From NCBI RefSeq assembly GCF_016908855.1, contig NZ_JAFBER010000004.1, positions 62,001 through 126,000 on the forward strand: a DNA stretch of 64,000 bases, in the 5' to 3' direction. The position numbers were made by a program, and so were the translations under genes. Under the pieces are notes generated by a model. The model was not told the origin of the DNA and made no database searches. It saw only the letters and a list, made by a program, of their open reading frames with translations. The number at the start of each line of letters is the position of its first letter. The stretch's first letter is position 1. This DNA is from Scopulibacillus daqui (GTDB taxonomy: Bacteria; Bacillota; Bacilli; Bacillales; Sporolactobacillaceae). Of the stretch, positions 1 through 8,582 are shown one piece after another.

Positions 1-553
1 CTTGGGCTCTGTGACTGATTTTGTTCTTTTCATCGCTTGAAAGTTCGGCCATTGTCCGGCCCAGTTCCGGCAGATAAAAAATCGGGTCGTAGCCAAAGCC
101 CTGGTTGCCAATTCTTTCTTCAGTAATAATTCCTTCGCAGACTCCCTCGACGAATCGCGTTTCCTTGCCGGGCGCACTAATAGCCAGCACACAAACAAAA
201 CGGGCAGTCCTTTGATCCATTGGCACATTTTTCAGTTCTTCCAATACTTTATCGATATTTTTATCGTCATTTTTTTCAGTACCGGCAAAACGGGCCGAAA
301 AGACGCCGGGCCGGCCGTCAAGCGCATCAATCACTAACCCGGAATCATCAGCTATAGTGATTGTCTTCATGATGTTAGAAATGCCTTCAGCTTTCAACTT
401 AGCATTTTCGTGAAAAGTTGTGCCCGTCTCCGGTATATCTATCGGCTGTTCCAGATCGCGCAATGACGAAACTTGGACATCAAAATCCCTAAACAGCTTC
501 TTAAACTCTTTTATTTTACCTTCGTTATTTGAAGCAATAAGCAGCTTTTTCAT
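1..553 (-). CDS. rdgB: XTP/dITP (non-canonical purine NTP) pyrophosphatase, partial
   Basis: House-cleaning enzyme that hydrolyses XTP, dITP and ITP to the monophosphate and pyrophosphate, keeping deaminated purines out of DNA and RNA. The N-terminus reads [17 protein letters not shown], the family's substrate-binding S/T-x-N-x-x-K start, followed by ADDSGL and GRPGVFSARFAG at about residues 68-90. The last visible residues are KNKISHRAQ. About 184 codons are present; the family is about 198 long, so only the C-terminal end lies outside the window. Its ATG shares one base with the TAA of rph, so the two are co-translated, as in B. subtilis (ysnA). Confidence 0.95.
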   Translation of the reverse strand, partial: MKKLLIASNNEGKIKEFKKLFRDFDVQVSSLRDLEQPIDIPETGTTFHENAKLKAEGISNIMKTITIADDSGLVIDALDGRPGVFSARFAGTEKNDDKNIDKVLEELKNVPMDQRTARFVCVLAISAPGKETRFVEGVCEGIITEERIGNQGFGYDPIFYLPELGRTMAELSSDEKNKISHRAQ

Positions 554-1311
554 TATCCTTCACTCCGGTTTTCCGTGCTCTCAGCTTTTTCAATATCCCC
601 TATCACTGATTTTTGCACATCGATTAATTCACGAATACCTTTTTTTGCAAGGTTAAGCAGGCTGGCTAGTTGATCTTCGCTAAAAGTCGCTTCTTCACCT
701 GTACCCTGAATTTCAACAAATTGGCCCGTTCCGGTCATCACGACATTCATGTCAACAGCTGCCGTAGAATCCTCTTCATAACAAAGGTCAAGAATCGGGC
801 CATATTCAGGATGAATCCCGACAGAAGTTGCCGCTAGATAAGTTTTGATCGGCAATTCCTTAATGGTCTTATTTTCCACTAATTTCTGGAATGCCAAAAC
901 CATAGCCACAAAGGCTCCTGTTATAGACGCGGTTCGCGTTCCGCCGTCTGCTTGAATCACATCACAATCGATCCACAGCGTCCGTTCGCCTATTTTTTCC
1001 AAATCAACAACTGAACGCAGCGCTCTGCCGATTAATCGCTGTATTTCCATTGTACGGCCGCCGATTTTTCCTTTGCTGGACTCTCGAATATTTCTTTGCG
1101 CGGTCGCTCTCGGCAGCATGGCGTATTCAGCTGTTATCCAGCCCTTTCCTTGCCCTCTCATAAAAGGGGGCACCCGCTCTTCGATTGTCGCATTGCAAAT
1201 GACCTTCGTTCTCCCTACAGTAATCAGCACTGATCCTTCTGGATGCATAATATAATCAGGCTCTATATGTATTGACCTTAATTCGTCATTCTGACGGTCG
1301 TCATGTCTCAT
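553..1311 (-). CDS. rph: Ribonuclease PH
   Basis: Phosphorolytic 3'-to-5' exoribonuclease that trims tRNA 3' ends. The protein starts [14 protein letters not shown]; the family motifs [35 protein letters not shown] and the [15 protein letters not shown]-type phosphate site (here [13 protein letters not shown]) are present. The frame is open upstream to 1440, but the ATG at 1311 has a GAGGGGGG ribosome site and gives 252 residues, close to the usual 245. The 43 residues upstream are not RNase PH-like. The gene is followed directly by rdgB. A terminator lies between it and gerM, so rph may have its own promoter. Confidence 0.96.
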   Translation of the reverse strand: MRHDDRQNDELRSIHIEPDYIMHPEGSVLITVGRTKVICNATIEERVPPFMRGQGKGWITAEYAMLPRATAQRNIRESSKGKIGGRTMEIQRLIGRALRSVVDLEKIGERTLWIDCDVIQADGGTRTASITGAFVAMVLAFQKLVENKTIKELPIKTYLAATSVGIHPEYGPILDLCYEEDSTAAVDMNVVMTGTGQFVEIQGTGEEATFSEDQLASLLNLAKKGIRELIDVQKSVIGDIEKAESTENRSEG

Positions 1312-1412
1312 TATAATCCCCCTCGTGCATCGACTATAGATTATAAATATTGATCCCCATTTTTTTGGGATCCTTATAAAGAAATTTGGCTGATGCCAAA
1401 ACATGCTTATTG

Positions 1413-1445
1413 ATGAAAGAAAAGGGGCGGCTGCGGCCACCCCTA
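1413..1445 (-). terminator. Rho-independent terminator of gerM
   Basis: On the minus strand an 8-bp GC-rich stem (GGGGTGGC with GCCGCCCC, one T-G pair) with loop CGCA is followed by TTTTCTTTC. It lies just after the gerM stop and before rph. Confidence 0.8.
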
Positions 1446-1470
1446 TAACTATAACATATTTTCTCTATTC

Positions 1471-2532
1471 TTATACGCCTGTTTTATTCACTTCGGGACG
1501 GGAAACGGGTTTTGTTATCTTTTGACCTGACTCTTTTATAACCTTTGAAGAACCGTTTACTTCAATTTTTACTTTATCAATACCCGCTTGACTGGTTAAT
1601 GTCAGCGCCAGACAATCAATCGCATCATCATCAACGGTCTTTTTATTTTTGTCTGTATATAAAGCGCTATTGAAGTCTAAGGTCACAACACCATCTTTAA
1701 TCACTGGACGGCCTTTTAAAGCGACATCTGAGCCGAATGGCGACATTAATCCTTTTCCGTCAGGGCCGTCGATTAAAGCATTTACAGCAGCTGTAACTTT
1801 ATTTTCGCCTGGTTCAACCCTTGTCGTAACAGGGACATAGTAAGTATGCCCTTCATGCTCGGATAAATAATATATTGTTACGCTGTTGCTTGCCGCAACA
1901 TCCACAACATCGCCAATCTCCGAATTAATGCCGTCAGCCCTAGACAAGCCTTTGCCAATTTCTGTTTTTCCTACAGGCATCACTTTCTCCATTTTACCGT
2001 TGATTTTTATTTGTACTCGTTTAATGTAATCAAATTGCGTTAAAGTCCAAGTAATAGCTTGTAAAATACTTTTTTCTTCACTCGCTTTGTAGTCCAGAAA
2101 TTCTTTCGAAAAATCCACAACGAATGTGCCGTCTTTTTTTGCTTGTGTACTATTAATTGTTGTGCCTGGCGGTATCACTGCTTGAAAGCCGTTTGGCAAT
2201 ATATTGCTTACCGGACCGTCCTGAACTAAATATTCCAAAACTTGCTTTGCCTCATTACTTTTCTTTGGAAGCTTAACGACTTGCGGGGTGACCCTGCCAT
2301 TGGCATCAAGCAGATATAATTGTCTTGAAACAGCGCCGGTTTTAGACTCATCTGCCGCAGAACTCTTCTCATCTGAATTTGAGTTTAGTTTGTCGCCCTG
2401 CTTTATATATTTCACCTTATCCGGCTCGGGCTTAATTGCTGATTCGTGCGTTTTATTAAGTCCGCAGCCGCCGAGTACAAGCGGAAAAATAACTAAAACA
2501 GCAAGCAAGGATGTATTCCTTGTCACTCGCAT
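1471..2532 (-). CDS. gerM: Spore germination/sporulation lipoprotein GerM
   Basis: Lipoprotein needed for efficient sporulation and germination in B. subtilis. The N-terminus is a lipoprotein signal: basic MRVTRN, a hydrophobic stretch and the lipobox LGGC, so Cys23 is the probable lipidated residue. Two repeated GerMN modules follow (about residues 75-190 and 220-335), each with the pattern 'KVTAAVNALIDGP...GVVTLDFNSALY'. Length is 353, against about 366 in B. subtilis. The ribosome site is AGGAGGGG before ATG. It lies between racE and rph, as in B. subtilis, and is flanked by terminators on both sides, so it appears monocistronic. Confidence 0.93.
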   Translation of the reverse strand: MRVTRNTSLLAVLVIFPLVLGGCGLNKTHESAIKPEPDKVKYIKQGDKLNSNSDEKSSAADESKTGAVSRQLYLLDANGRVTPQVVKLPKKSNEAKQVLEYLVQDGPVSNILPNGFQAVIPPGTTINSTQAKKDGTFVVDFSKEFLDYKASEEKSILQAITWTLTQFDYIKRVQIKINGKMEKVMPVGKTEIGKGLSRADGINSEIGDVVDVAASNSVTIYYLSEHEGHTYYVPVTTRVEPGENKVTAAVNALIDGPDGKGLMSPFGSDVALKGRPVIKDGVVTLDFNSALYTDKNKKTVDDDAIDCLALTLTSQAGIDKVKIEVNGSSKVIKESGQKITKPVSRPEVNKTGV

Positions 2533-2595
2533 AAACCGCCCCTCCTTGTCAATGTTTGTACTAATATATATACGAGCTTCCGTTAAAAATAGACC

Positions 2596-2642
2596 ATATA
2601 AAAATAACCTTTCAGCTTGGAATCTGAAAGGTTATTTTTATA
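2596..2642 (-). terminator. Terminator of racE (possibly bidirectional)
   Basis: A perfect 16-bp inverted repeat AAAAATAACCTTTCAG / CTGAAAGGTTATTTTT with an 8-base loop; both sides end in A/T runs. It sits just past the racE stop. Confidence 0.88.
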
Positions 2643-2690
2643 CAAGATTTATACTGTTAAAGCCCCATTAAACTAAAAGCCATTTGAACG

Positions 2691-3500
2691 TTATATCATA
2701 TCATGGGAGACAGAAACTTTAGAAACGGATGGCCGGAATTTCAGCCATTCACCGGCAATATCAGACATTAGCGACTCTGAACCCGTTGTATAAAATTGAT
2801 GCTTCGGCGCTTGCGAGGCATCTGCAAGAAGCTTCTTATGAGATAGGATTGTACTGACTTCCCGCGCTGTTTCTTCACCAGAATCTATTAAAATAATATT
2901 CTGACCGATAACATCTTGAATAATCGGTCTTAACAGAGGATAATGCGTACAGCCTAAAATCAGCGTATCAATCGCTTCTCGTTTAAGAGGCTTTAAGGTT
3001 TCTTCAACGATTTGTTCTGCTTCCGGGCTGTTTAAATCGCCTGACTCTACAAGCGGAACAAAAGGCGGGCAGGCCAAGCTTGTAATATATACATTCTGGT
3101 TGATCGCCCGCAAGGCATGGTCATATGCCTTACTTCCCACCGTTCCAATAGTGCCTATAACACCAACACGATACGTTTTTGTCACTTTTAAAGCAGAACG
3201 AGCCCCTGGATCGACAACGCCAATGACAGGAATATTAAGCGACTCTTTAATTTCTTCAAAAACGACAGCTGTTGCTGTGTTGCAGGCAATCACAAGCATT
3301 TTAATATTATGTTTTTCAAGTAAAAAGCGAGTCATTTCCCATGTATACTTTTTTACTTCTTCAGCGGGTCTAGGACCATATGGACAGCGAGCATTGTCCC
3401 CCATATAAACAATTTCTTCACTTGGCAGCTGTCTGATTAATTCTTTTACAACAGTTAAACCGCCTACACCCGAATCTATCACACCAATTGGCTTATTCAA
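2691..3500 (-). CDS. racE: Glutamate racemase
   Basis: Converts L-glutamate to D-glutamate for peptidoglycan (and for poly-gamma-glutamate where made), in the cytoplasm. It is a cofactor-independent racemase with two catalytic cysteines: Cys73 in ACNTA and Cys184 in GCTHYPLL. The substrate motif IDSGVGGLT is at residues 8-16. At 269 residues it is full length. It has a likely sigma-A promoter about 80 bases upstream and its own terminator. In B. subtilis a MarR-type gene (ysmB) separates racE from gerE; here that space has no gene. Confidence 0.96.
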   Translation of the reverse strand: MNKPIGVIDSGVGGLTVVKELIRQLPSEEIVYMGDNARCPYGPRPAEEVKKYTWEMTRFLLEKHNIKMLVIACNTATAVVFEEIKESLNIPVIGVVDPGARSALKVTKTYRVGVIGTIGTVGSKAYDHALRAINQNVYITSLACPPFVPLVESGDLNSPEAEQIVEETLKPLKREAIDTLILGCTHYPLLRPIIQDVIGQNIILIDSGEETAREVSTILSHKKLLADASQAPKHQFYTTGSESLMSDIAGEWLKFRPSVSKVSVSHDMI

Positions 3501-3576
3501 AAAACCGCCCCATTTTTATGATTAATTTTTCTGCTTATCGAACTATGGTCAATGTTATATGAAAAAGACTGATATC

Positions 3577-3605
3577 ATTTTACCTCTACATCCTGGAACC
3601 ATCAA
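3577..3605 (-). promoter_or_regulatory. Sigma-A promoter of racE
   Basis: On the minus strand TTGATG, 17 bases, TAAAAT, followed by about 70 bases of leader. Both hexamers match the consensus at four or five positions. Confidence 0.55.
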
Positions 3606-3742
3606 GGCTGGTTAAAGAATATGAAATTCTGGGAACTTTCTAACGAAGGGGCGCTAAATGACTCAATATCAAAAAATCCAAAAACAAGCCGGCGCTGAAT
3701 AAACATCTGCGTCACTTTGCCGGGCAAAGGTTCAATAAATAA

Positions 3743-3776
3743 GTAAAGCCGGCTTCCACTAAGAAAGCCGGTCTTT
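3743..3776 (-). terminator. Terminator of gerE
   Basis: A hairpin with CCGGCTT / AAGCCGG as its core and AAAG / CTTT outside it ends directly at the gerE stop. On the minus strand it is followed by a T-rich stretch. Confidence 0.7.
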
Positions 3777-3777
3777 A

Positions 3778-4002
3778 TTAAAGCTCTAATTCTCCGAGCC
3801 GCAGTAATTCGACAACCGCCTGAGATCGACCTTTAACCCCAAGCTTTTGCATGGTATTTGAGATATGATTTCGAACTGTTTTTTCACTTATAAACAATTC
3901 TTGAGCAATCTCTCTTGTCGTTTTATCTTGTACGAGCAGTTCAAAAACTTCTCTTTCCCTCTTTGTTAATAAAGGCTTTGGACGATGGTAATTCTCTTTC
4001 AA
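3778..4002 (-). CDS. gerE: Late mother-cell transcription factor GerE
   Basis: LuxR-type DNA-binding regulator acting with sigma-K on coat genes in the mother cell. The protein is nearly all one HTH domain: LLTKREREVFELLVQDKTT, then FISEKTVRNHISNTMQKLGV. The frame is open to 4056, but the TTG at 4002 has AAGGAGGGGG in front at good spacing and gives exactly 74 residues, the B. subtilis length. A sigma-K-type promoter lies about 60 bases upstream, fitting known control of gerE. It lies downstream of sdhB but a terminator separates them. Confidence 0.95.
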   Translation of the reverse strand: MKENYHRPKPLLTKREREVFELLVQDKTTREIAQELFISEKTVRNHISNTMQKLGVKGRSQAVVELLRLGELEL

Positions 4003-4058
4003 CAATTCCCCCTCCTTGCTCGAAAAAAAGAGCTGATGAGGAAGGTATTTAGTCAAGA

Positions 4059-4087
4059 TATCATATGTTTATTGACATCATCCTGTG
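4059..4087 (-). promoter_or_regulatory. Sigma-K promoter of gerE
   Basis: Minus strand: CAC, 17 bases, CATATGATA. This fits the sigma-K pattern (AC at -35, CATANNNTA at -10). Its position between the sdhB terminator and gerE fits known sigma-K control of gerE in B. subtilis. Confidence 0.7.
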
Positions 4088-4097
4088 ACTTAAACAA

Positions 4098-4136
4098 ACT
4101 AAGAAACTCCCCTATTTTTTCGGGGGAGTTTCTTAA
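4098..4136 (-). terminator. Terminator of the sdhCAB operon
   Basis: Inverted repeat AGAAACTCCCC / GGGGAGTTTCT with a short A/T loop, T-rich on the minus-strand exit side, 15 bases past the sdhB stop. Confidence 0.85.
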
Positions 4137-4150
4137 AAAGTTTAAAATAA

Positions 4151-4912
4151 TTATTGATGATCACTGCCAAAGAAATCGCGGAATGATTGAATTGCTGTAT
4201 CGCGGTTAAGCGCTGCGATAGATGTTGTCAGCGGAATGCCTTTAGGGCAGGATTGAACACAGTTTTGCGAGTTACCGCATGATGCAAGACCGCCTTCTCC
4301 CATGATCGTATGCAGCCGTTCTGCTTTATTCATAGCACCTGTTGGATGAGCATTGAACAAGCGAACTTGTGATAACGGTGCAGGACCGATAAAGTCAGAC
4401 TTACTGTTAACGTTAGGGCAAGCTTCCAAACAAACACCGCAAGTCATACATTTTGAAAGTTCATAGGCCCATTGGCGTTTCGTCTCAGGCATACGTGGAC
4501 CCGGCCCCAGATCATAAGTGCCGTCAATTGGAATCCACGCCTTAACTTTCTTAAGCGCTTCAAACATCCGGCTTCGATCTACCGCCAAGTCCCTGATAAC
4601 AGGAAATGTTTTCATCGGTTCAAGGCGAATAGGCGTTTCAAGTTTATCAATTAATGACGAGCAAGCTTGACGCGGCTTACCGTTAATAACCATCGAACAC
4701 GCACCGCATACTTCTTCTAAACAGTTCATTTCCCATTGTGGAGGCGATGTCGGTTCACCTTTGATATTAACAGGATTACGGCGTATTTCCATTAACGCTG
4801 AAATAACATTCATGTTTTTTCTATATGGAATTTCAAATGTTTCCTCATAAGGGGTAGCATTTGGACCGTCTTGCCGCGTAATAATAATCTTAATCGTTTT
4901 ATTCTCTGACAT
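4151..4912 (-). CDS. sdhB: Succinate dehydrogenase iron-sulfur subunit
   Basis: Electron-transfer subunit of complex II, between FAD in SdhA and the cytochrome b anchor SdhC. Visible ligands: the 2Fe-2S cluster Cys64, Cys69, Cys72, Cys84 (NCLEEVCGACS...QAC); then CMTCGVCLEACP at Cys155/158/161/165 and CGNSQNC at Cys212, Cys218 and Cys222 for the 4Fe-4S and 3Fe-4S clusters. Length is 253, as in Bacillus. Third gene of the sdhC-sdhA-sdhB operon, 14 bases after sdhA. Confidence 0.97.
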   Translation of the reverse strand: MSENKTIKIIITRQDGPNATPYEETFEIPYRKNMNVISALMEIRRNPVNIKGEPTSPPQWEMNCLEEVCGACSMVINGKPRQACSSLIDKLETPIRLEPMKTFPVIRDLAVDRSRMFEALKKVKAWIPIDGTYDLGPGPRMPETKRQWAYELSKCMTCGVCLEACPNVNSKSDFIGPAPLSQVRLFNAHPTGAMNKAERLHTIMGEGGLASCGNSQNCVQSCPKGIPLTTSIAALNRDTAIQSFRDFFGSDHQ

Positions 4913-4926
4913 GACTTTCCCCCCTA

Positions 4927-6678
4927 TTAATGTTTTTTCGTATAATCGCGTTTACGTGGTTTGATAAATGAAGTGTCTACTTCTTCGTATTCAAATTCAG
5001 GAGCATTTTTTTCAGGGTTGAATTTTGCTTTTGTTGTCTTCAGCCATTCTTCATCATTACGTTCAGGGAATTCAGGTTTGTAGTGAGCGCCGCGGCTCTC
5101 ATTTCTATTATATGCTCCAAGCGTAATAACACGAGCAAGCTGAAGCATGTTCCATAGCTGACGCGTAAACGCCGCACCGCCATTATTCCATTTGGACGTG
5201 TCGTTAATATTGATATTTTGATAGCGTTCCATTAACTCCTGCAATTTGTCATCCGTTTCTAATAATTTATCGTTATAGCGGACAACTGTAACGTTAGCCG
5301 TCATCCATTCGCCAAGCTCTTTATGAAGAACATAGGCATTTTCTTTTCCGTCCATTCCCATAATATGTTCGAATTTCTCTTGTTCACGCTTGACGTTTTG
5401 ATCATAAAGCGTTGAAGAGATATCCTCAGTATGCTTGTCTAAGCCGTCAATATACTCAACAGCATTCGGGCCTGTAATCATGCCGCCGTAAATGGCTGAT
5501 AAAAGCGAATTTGCACCAAGACGGTTGGCGCCGTGGTACTGATACTCACATTCGCCGCAAGCAAACAGACCTTTAATATTGGTCATTTGATTAATATCAA
5601 CCCACATGCCGCCCATTGAATAATGGACCGCAGGGAATACTTTCATCGGCACTTTATGAGGATCTTCGCCGACAAATTTCTCATAGATCTCAATAATACC
5701 GCCGAGTTTGACATCCAGTTCATGAGGATCTTTATGCGAAAGATCCAAATAAACCATATTCTCGCCGTTGATGCCGAGTTTTTGATTAACGCAGACATCA
5801 AAAATTTCACGCGTCGCAATATCTCGGGGAACAAGATTGCCGTAAGCAGGATATTTCTCCTCTAAGAAATACCAAGGCTTCCCATCTTTATATGTCCAGA
5901 CTCTTCCGCCTTCACCGCGTGCCGATTCACTCATTAAGCGCAGTTTGTCATCGCCGGGGATAGCAGTTGGATGAATTTGAATAAACTCACCGTTAGCATA
6001 GTATACCCCTTGCTGATACAGCGCGGATGAGGCCGTACCTGTATTGATCATAGAGTTGGTCGACTTGCCAAAAATAATACCGCAGCCGCCCGTTGCCATA
6101 ATAACAGCATCCGCAGCAAAAGATCTGATTTCCATTGATTTAAGATCCTGAGCAACAATGCCGCGGCAAGTTTGATCCTCATCAACAACAGCAGACAGAA
6201 ATTCCCAATACTCATATTTATTTACAAGCCCTGCAACTTCCCAACGGCGGACTTGTTCATCAAGAGCATATAATAATTGTTGGCCGGTTGTAGCACCAGC
6301 AAAGGCTGTTCGGTGATGCTGAGTGCCGCCGAACCTTCTGAAGTCCAATAGTCCTTCAGGTGTTCTGCTAAACATAACACCCATACGATCCATCAAATAA
6401 ATAATGCCAGGGGCAGCTTCACACATTGCTTTTACTTGCGCTTGATTTGCAAGAAAATCACCGCCATAAACCGTATCATCAAAGTGTATCCAAGGTGAAT
6501 CGCCTTCACCCTTCGTATTAACGGCACCGTTAATGCCACCTTGGGCACAAACAGAATGTGAGCGCTTTACTGGAACTACTGAAAAGAGATCTACAGCAAC
6601 GCCGGCTTCGGCAGCTTTCACTGTTGCCATTAGTCCTGCCAGCCCACCGCCAACAACGATAATTTTCCTTTTACTCAT
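4927..6678 (-). CDS. sdhA: Succinate dehydrogenase flavoprotein subunit
   Basis: Catalytic subunit that oxidises succinate to fumarate with covalent FAD. It opens with the dinucleotide motif VVGGGLAGLMA. The covalent-flavin region is HSVCAQGGINGA (His at about residue 41), and the substrate-closing region includes HPTAIPG and ESARGEGGR near residues 237-260. Length 583 matches Bacillus SdhA. The gene lies 16 bases after sdhC with a GGGAGTGAG-type ribosome site. Confidence 0.97.
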   Translation of the reverse strand: MSKRKIIVVGGGLAGLMATVKAAEAGVAVDLFSVVPVKRSHSVCAQGGINGAVNTKGEGDSPWIHFDDTVYGGDFLANQAQVKAMCEAAPGIIYLMDRMGVMFSRTPEGLLDFRRFGGTQHHRTAFAGATTGQQLLYALDEQVRRWEVAGLVNKYEYWEFLSAVVDEDQTCRGIVAQDLKSMEIRSFAADAVIMATGGCGIIFGKSTNSMINTGTASSALYQQGVYYANGEFIQIHPTAIPGDDKLRLMSESARGEGGRVWTYKDGKPWYFLEEKYPAYGNLVPRDIATREIFDVCVNQKLGINGENMVYLDLSHKDPHELDVKLGGIIEIYEKFVGEDPHKVPMKVFPAVHYSMGGMWVDINQMTNIKGLFACGECEYQYHGANRLGANSLLSAIYGGMITGPNAVEYIDGLDKHTEDISSTLYDQNVKREQEKFEHIMGMDGKENAYVLHKELGEWMTANVTVVRYNDKLLETDDKLQELMERYQNININDTSKWNNGGAAFTRQLWNMLQLARVITLGAYNRNESRGAHYKPEFPERNDEEWLKTTKAKFNPEKNAPEFEYEEVDTSFIKPRKRDYTKKH

Positions 6679-6694
6679 AGTGGCTCACTCCCTA

Positions 6695-7318
6695 TTAAAA
6701 TGCTAATCCAGGATTAGTAAATGCAAATACCGCGCGTATGCCGACATATGCTAATAAAATAAATACGACTACAGTGGCGTATGTAGTAATGCGCTGTGCT
6801 CTTGGGCTGACAATGATTCCCCAATGCACACAGAATGACCATAAACCATTAGAAAAATGGAATACAGCGGCTAAAATTCCGATAATATAGAAGACTAACA
6901 TACCTTTATTAGCTAAAATATTAGCCATCATGTCATAGTTGAGCGTTGTTCCAAGAGCCATTGCAATTCTCGTTTCCCAAATATGCCAAGCAAGAAAAAT
7001 AACTAAGAATAAACCGGACCAGCGTTGAAGAAAGAACATCCAGTTTCGGAAAAAACCATAACGATTAACATTGGTTTTTGCTTGGAAAGCAATATATACA
7101 CCGTAAATCGCATGGAAAAGAATAGGCAAATAGATGAAAACGATTTCCAAGAAAAGTAAATAAGGAAGGCTTTCCATAAAATTAGCCGCCTTATTAAATG
7201 ACTCAGGTCCCCTTGTCGCGAAATAGTTCACCGTCAAATGAACGACTAGGAACAATCCAATTGGAACAAGTCCTAAAAACGAATGCAGCCTTCGGCTGAC
7301 AAAATCCCGATGTGCCAT
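6695..7318 (-). CDS. sdhC: Succinate dehydrogenase cytochrome b558 subunit
   Basis: Membrane anchor of complex II carrying di-heme cytochrome b558 and reducing menaquinone. Five hydrophobic helices are visible, with histidines in or beside them (FLVVHLTVN, FHAIYGVY, LAWHIWETR, VFHFSNGL) that fit heme ligation in this family. The frame extends to 7405, but MAHRDFVSRRLHSFLG at 7318 matches the family start and has AAAGGGGG upstream; this gives 207 residues against about 202 in B. subtilis. First gene of the operon. Confidence 0.95.
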   Translation of the reverse strand: MAHRDFVSRRLHSFLGLVPIGLFLVVHLTVNYFATRGPESFNKAANFMESLPYLLFLEIVFIYLPILFHAIYGVYIAFQAKTNVNRYGFFRNWMFFLQRWSGLFLVIFLAWHIWETRIAMALGTTLNYDMMANILANKGMLVFYIIGILAAVFHFSNGLWSFCVHWGIIVSPRAQRITTYATVVVFILLAYVGIRAVFAFTNPGLAF

Positions 7319-7431
7319 TAATTTTCCCCCTTTTCCTATGATTTGGACAGTTGTTGAAATTGGTTGATTTTTTTCCATATGGCGGGAATCTGCAACCCCA
7401 AACAAAAAGTTTGGTTAAATGTAACAAGTTC

Positions 7432-7460
7432 ATTGTACTCCCATCACTATAACCAGTCAA
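7432..7460 (-). promoter_or_regulatory. Sigma-A promoter of sdhCAB
   Basis: Minus strand TTGACT, 17 bases, TACAAT. The leader is about 105 bases and carries a 6-bp hairpin (CCAAAC / GTTTGG, 7398-7414) close to the expected 5' end, which could stabilise the mRNA. Confidence 0.8.
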
Positions 7461-7545
7461 GGCAATATAGACTGTCCTTTTTAAACATTTGTTATAGAGC
7501 TTTTATTGATAAGTAGTTATAATATAAAAGATGGAGGAGATACAT

Positions 7546-8031
7546 ATGACAAAAGTAACATATCCGAAACCCGAACATTATAATGATACAGCAATTCCTG
7601 CATTCGGTTACGAGTTATTGCGTGATGCCCTTCTTCCTGAATTGCTTGGAGAAGAGCTCTCATCAATTCTTTATTGGTCTGGAAGAAAGCTTGCTCGCCA
7701 ATATCCTCTTGATACTATAGATGACATACAAGCATTTTTTGAATATGCAGCTTGGGGACAGCTGAGTGTAATCAGTCAACAAAAAGATAAGATAATCTTT
7801 GACCTGACATCAGAATTAGTCGAGGCACGAATGAAAGATAATCCAAACGCCTCATTTTCCTTAGAAGCCGGATTTCTCGCAGAACAACTGCAAAGACAAT
7901 TAAATTGTACAGCAGAAGCCTTTGCTGAGCCAAAAAACAGAAAGGCCAAACATGTAACCTTTCATGTTAAGTGGGACTTTAAGGATATGGTTATTCCGAT
8001 CAAAAAAACACATGAGAACGCGAAAGCCTAA
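7546..8031 (+). CDS. yslB: YslB-family protein (DUF2507)
   Basis: Conserved Bacillales protein of unknown biochemical role, always found next to sdhC and transcribed divergently from it. Recognised by AIPAFGYELLRDALLPELLG, ILYWSGRKLARQYPL and SLEAGFLAEQLQ, which track the B. subtilis protein closely. The first in-frame ATG (7531) sits inside the ribosome site GGAGGAG, so the ATG at 7546 is the better start, giving 161 residues. It is a soluble small protein with no signal peptide. A strong hairpin follows directly. Confidence 0.88.
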   Translation: MTKVTYPKPEHYNDTAIPAFGYELLRDALLPELLGEELSSILYWSGRKLARQYPLDTIDDIQAFFEYAAWGQLSVISQQKDKIIFDLTSELVEARMKDNPNASFSLEAGFLAEQLQRQLNCTAEAFAEPKNRKAKHVTFHVKWDFKDMVIPIKKTHENAKA

Positions 8032-8066
8032 TAAAGGAGCTGTCAAGCTTCGACAGCTCCTTTATT
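8032..8066 (+). terminator. Terminator between yslB and lysC
   Basis: Perfect 12-bp stem AAAGGAGCTGTC / GACAGCTCCTTT, A-run before and T-run after, so it can serve both converging genes. Confidence 0.9.
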
Positions 8067-8084
8067 ATGATTATATTTCCCCAA

Positions 8085-8582
8085 TTATTGATTAACTATT
8101 ACGGCCCCCTCCAGCTCAAAGACACGATGCAAAACGTTAAGTGATGATGTCAAATGGCTTTCATCAATAACTGCAGACACCTTAATTTCCGATGTGCTGA
8201 CCATTTTCACTTTAATGCCGTTATGATTGAGCGCGGCAAACATTTTGGCTGCCACTCCCGGATTCGATGCCATACCTGAACCGACTATCGAAACTTTTGC
8301 TAAATCTGACTCTATATCCATGCCGCTATAACCCAAAATTGTTTTGGCATCATTCAGTGCCTCCATCGCATCCGGAACCGATGCGTCGTCAATTGTAAAT
8401 GATAGATTTGTTTCTTTTTCTTGAAAGCTATTTTGAATAATAATATCAACATTAATCTGTCTATCTGCTAAAACATTAAAGACCTTCGATAATGTATCCT
8501 CATGATCCGGCAGACCTAGAAGGGTTAATTTAGCAACGTTTTTTTCAAATGCTAATCCTTTTACAGCTCGCTTGTTTTCCAT
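8085..8582 (-). CDS. lysC: Aspartokinase II beta subunit (internal in-frame start of lysC)
   Basis: In B. subtilis lysC also makes a smaller regulatory subunit from an in-frame internal start. The same arrangement is visible here: ATG at 8582 (MENKRAVKGLAFEKN) is preceded by AGGGAGAG at 7-8 bases. The product would be 165 residues and consist only of the two ACT domains, assembling with alpha as an alpha2-beta2 enzyme. The ribosome site is seen in the sequence; actual use is inferred from the known family member. Confidence 0.75.
   Translation of the reverse strand: MENKRAVKGLAFEKNVAKLTLLGLPDHEDTLSKVFNVLADRQINVDIIIQNSFQEKETNLSFTIDDASVPDAMEALNDAKTILGYSGMDIESDLAKVSIVGSGMASNPGVAAKMFAALNHNGIKVKMVSTSEIKVSAVIDESHLTSSLNVLHRVFELEGAVIVNQ

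Noticed and set aside
1312-1440. N-terminal extension of RNase PH
   Set aside because: Non-homologous residues upstream of a clear ATG and ribosome site at 1311.
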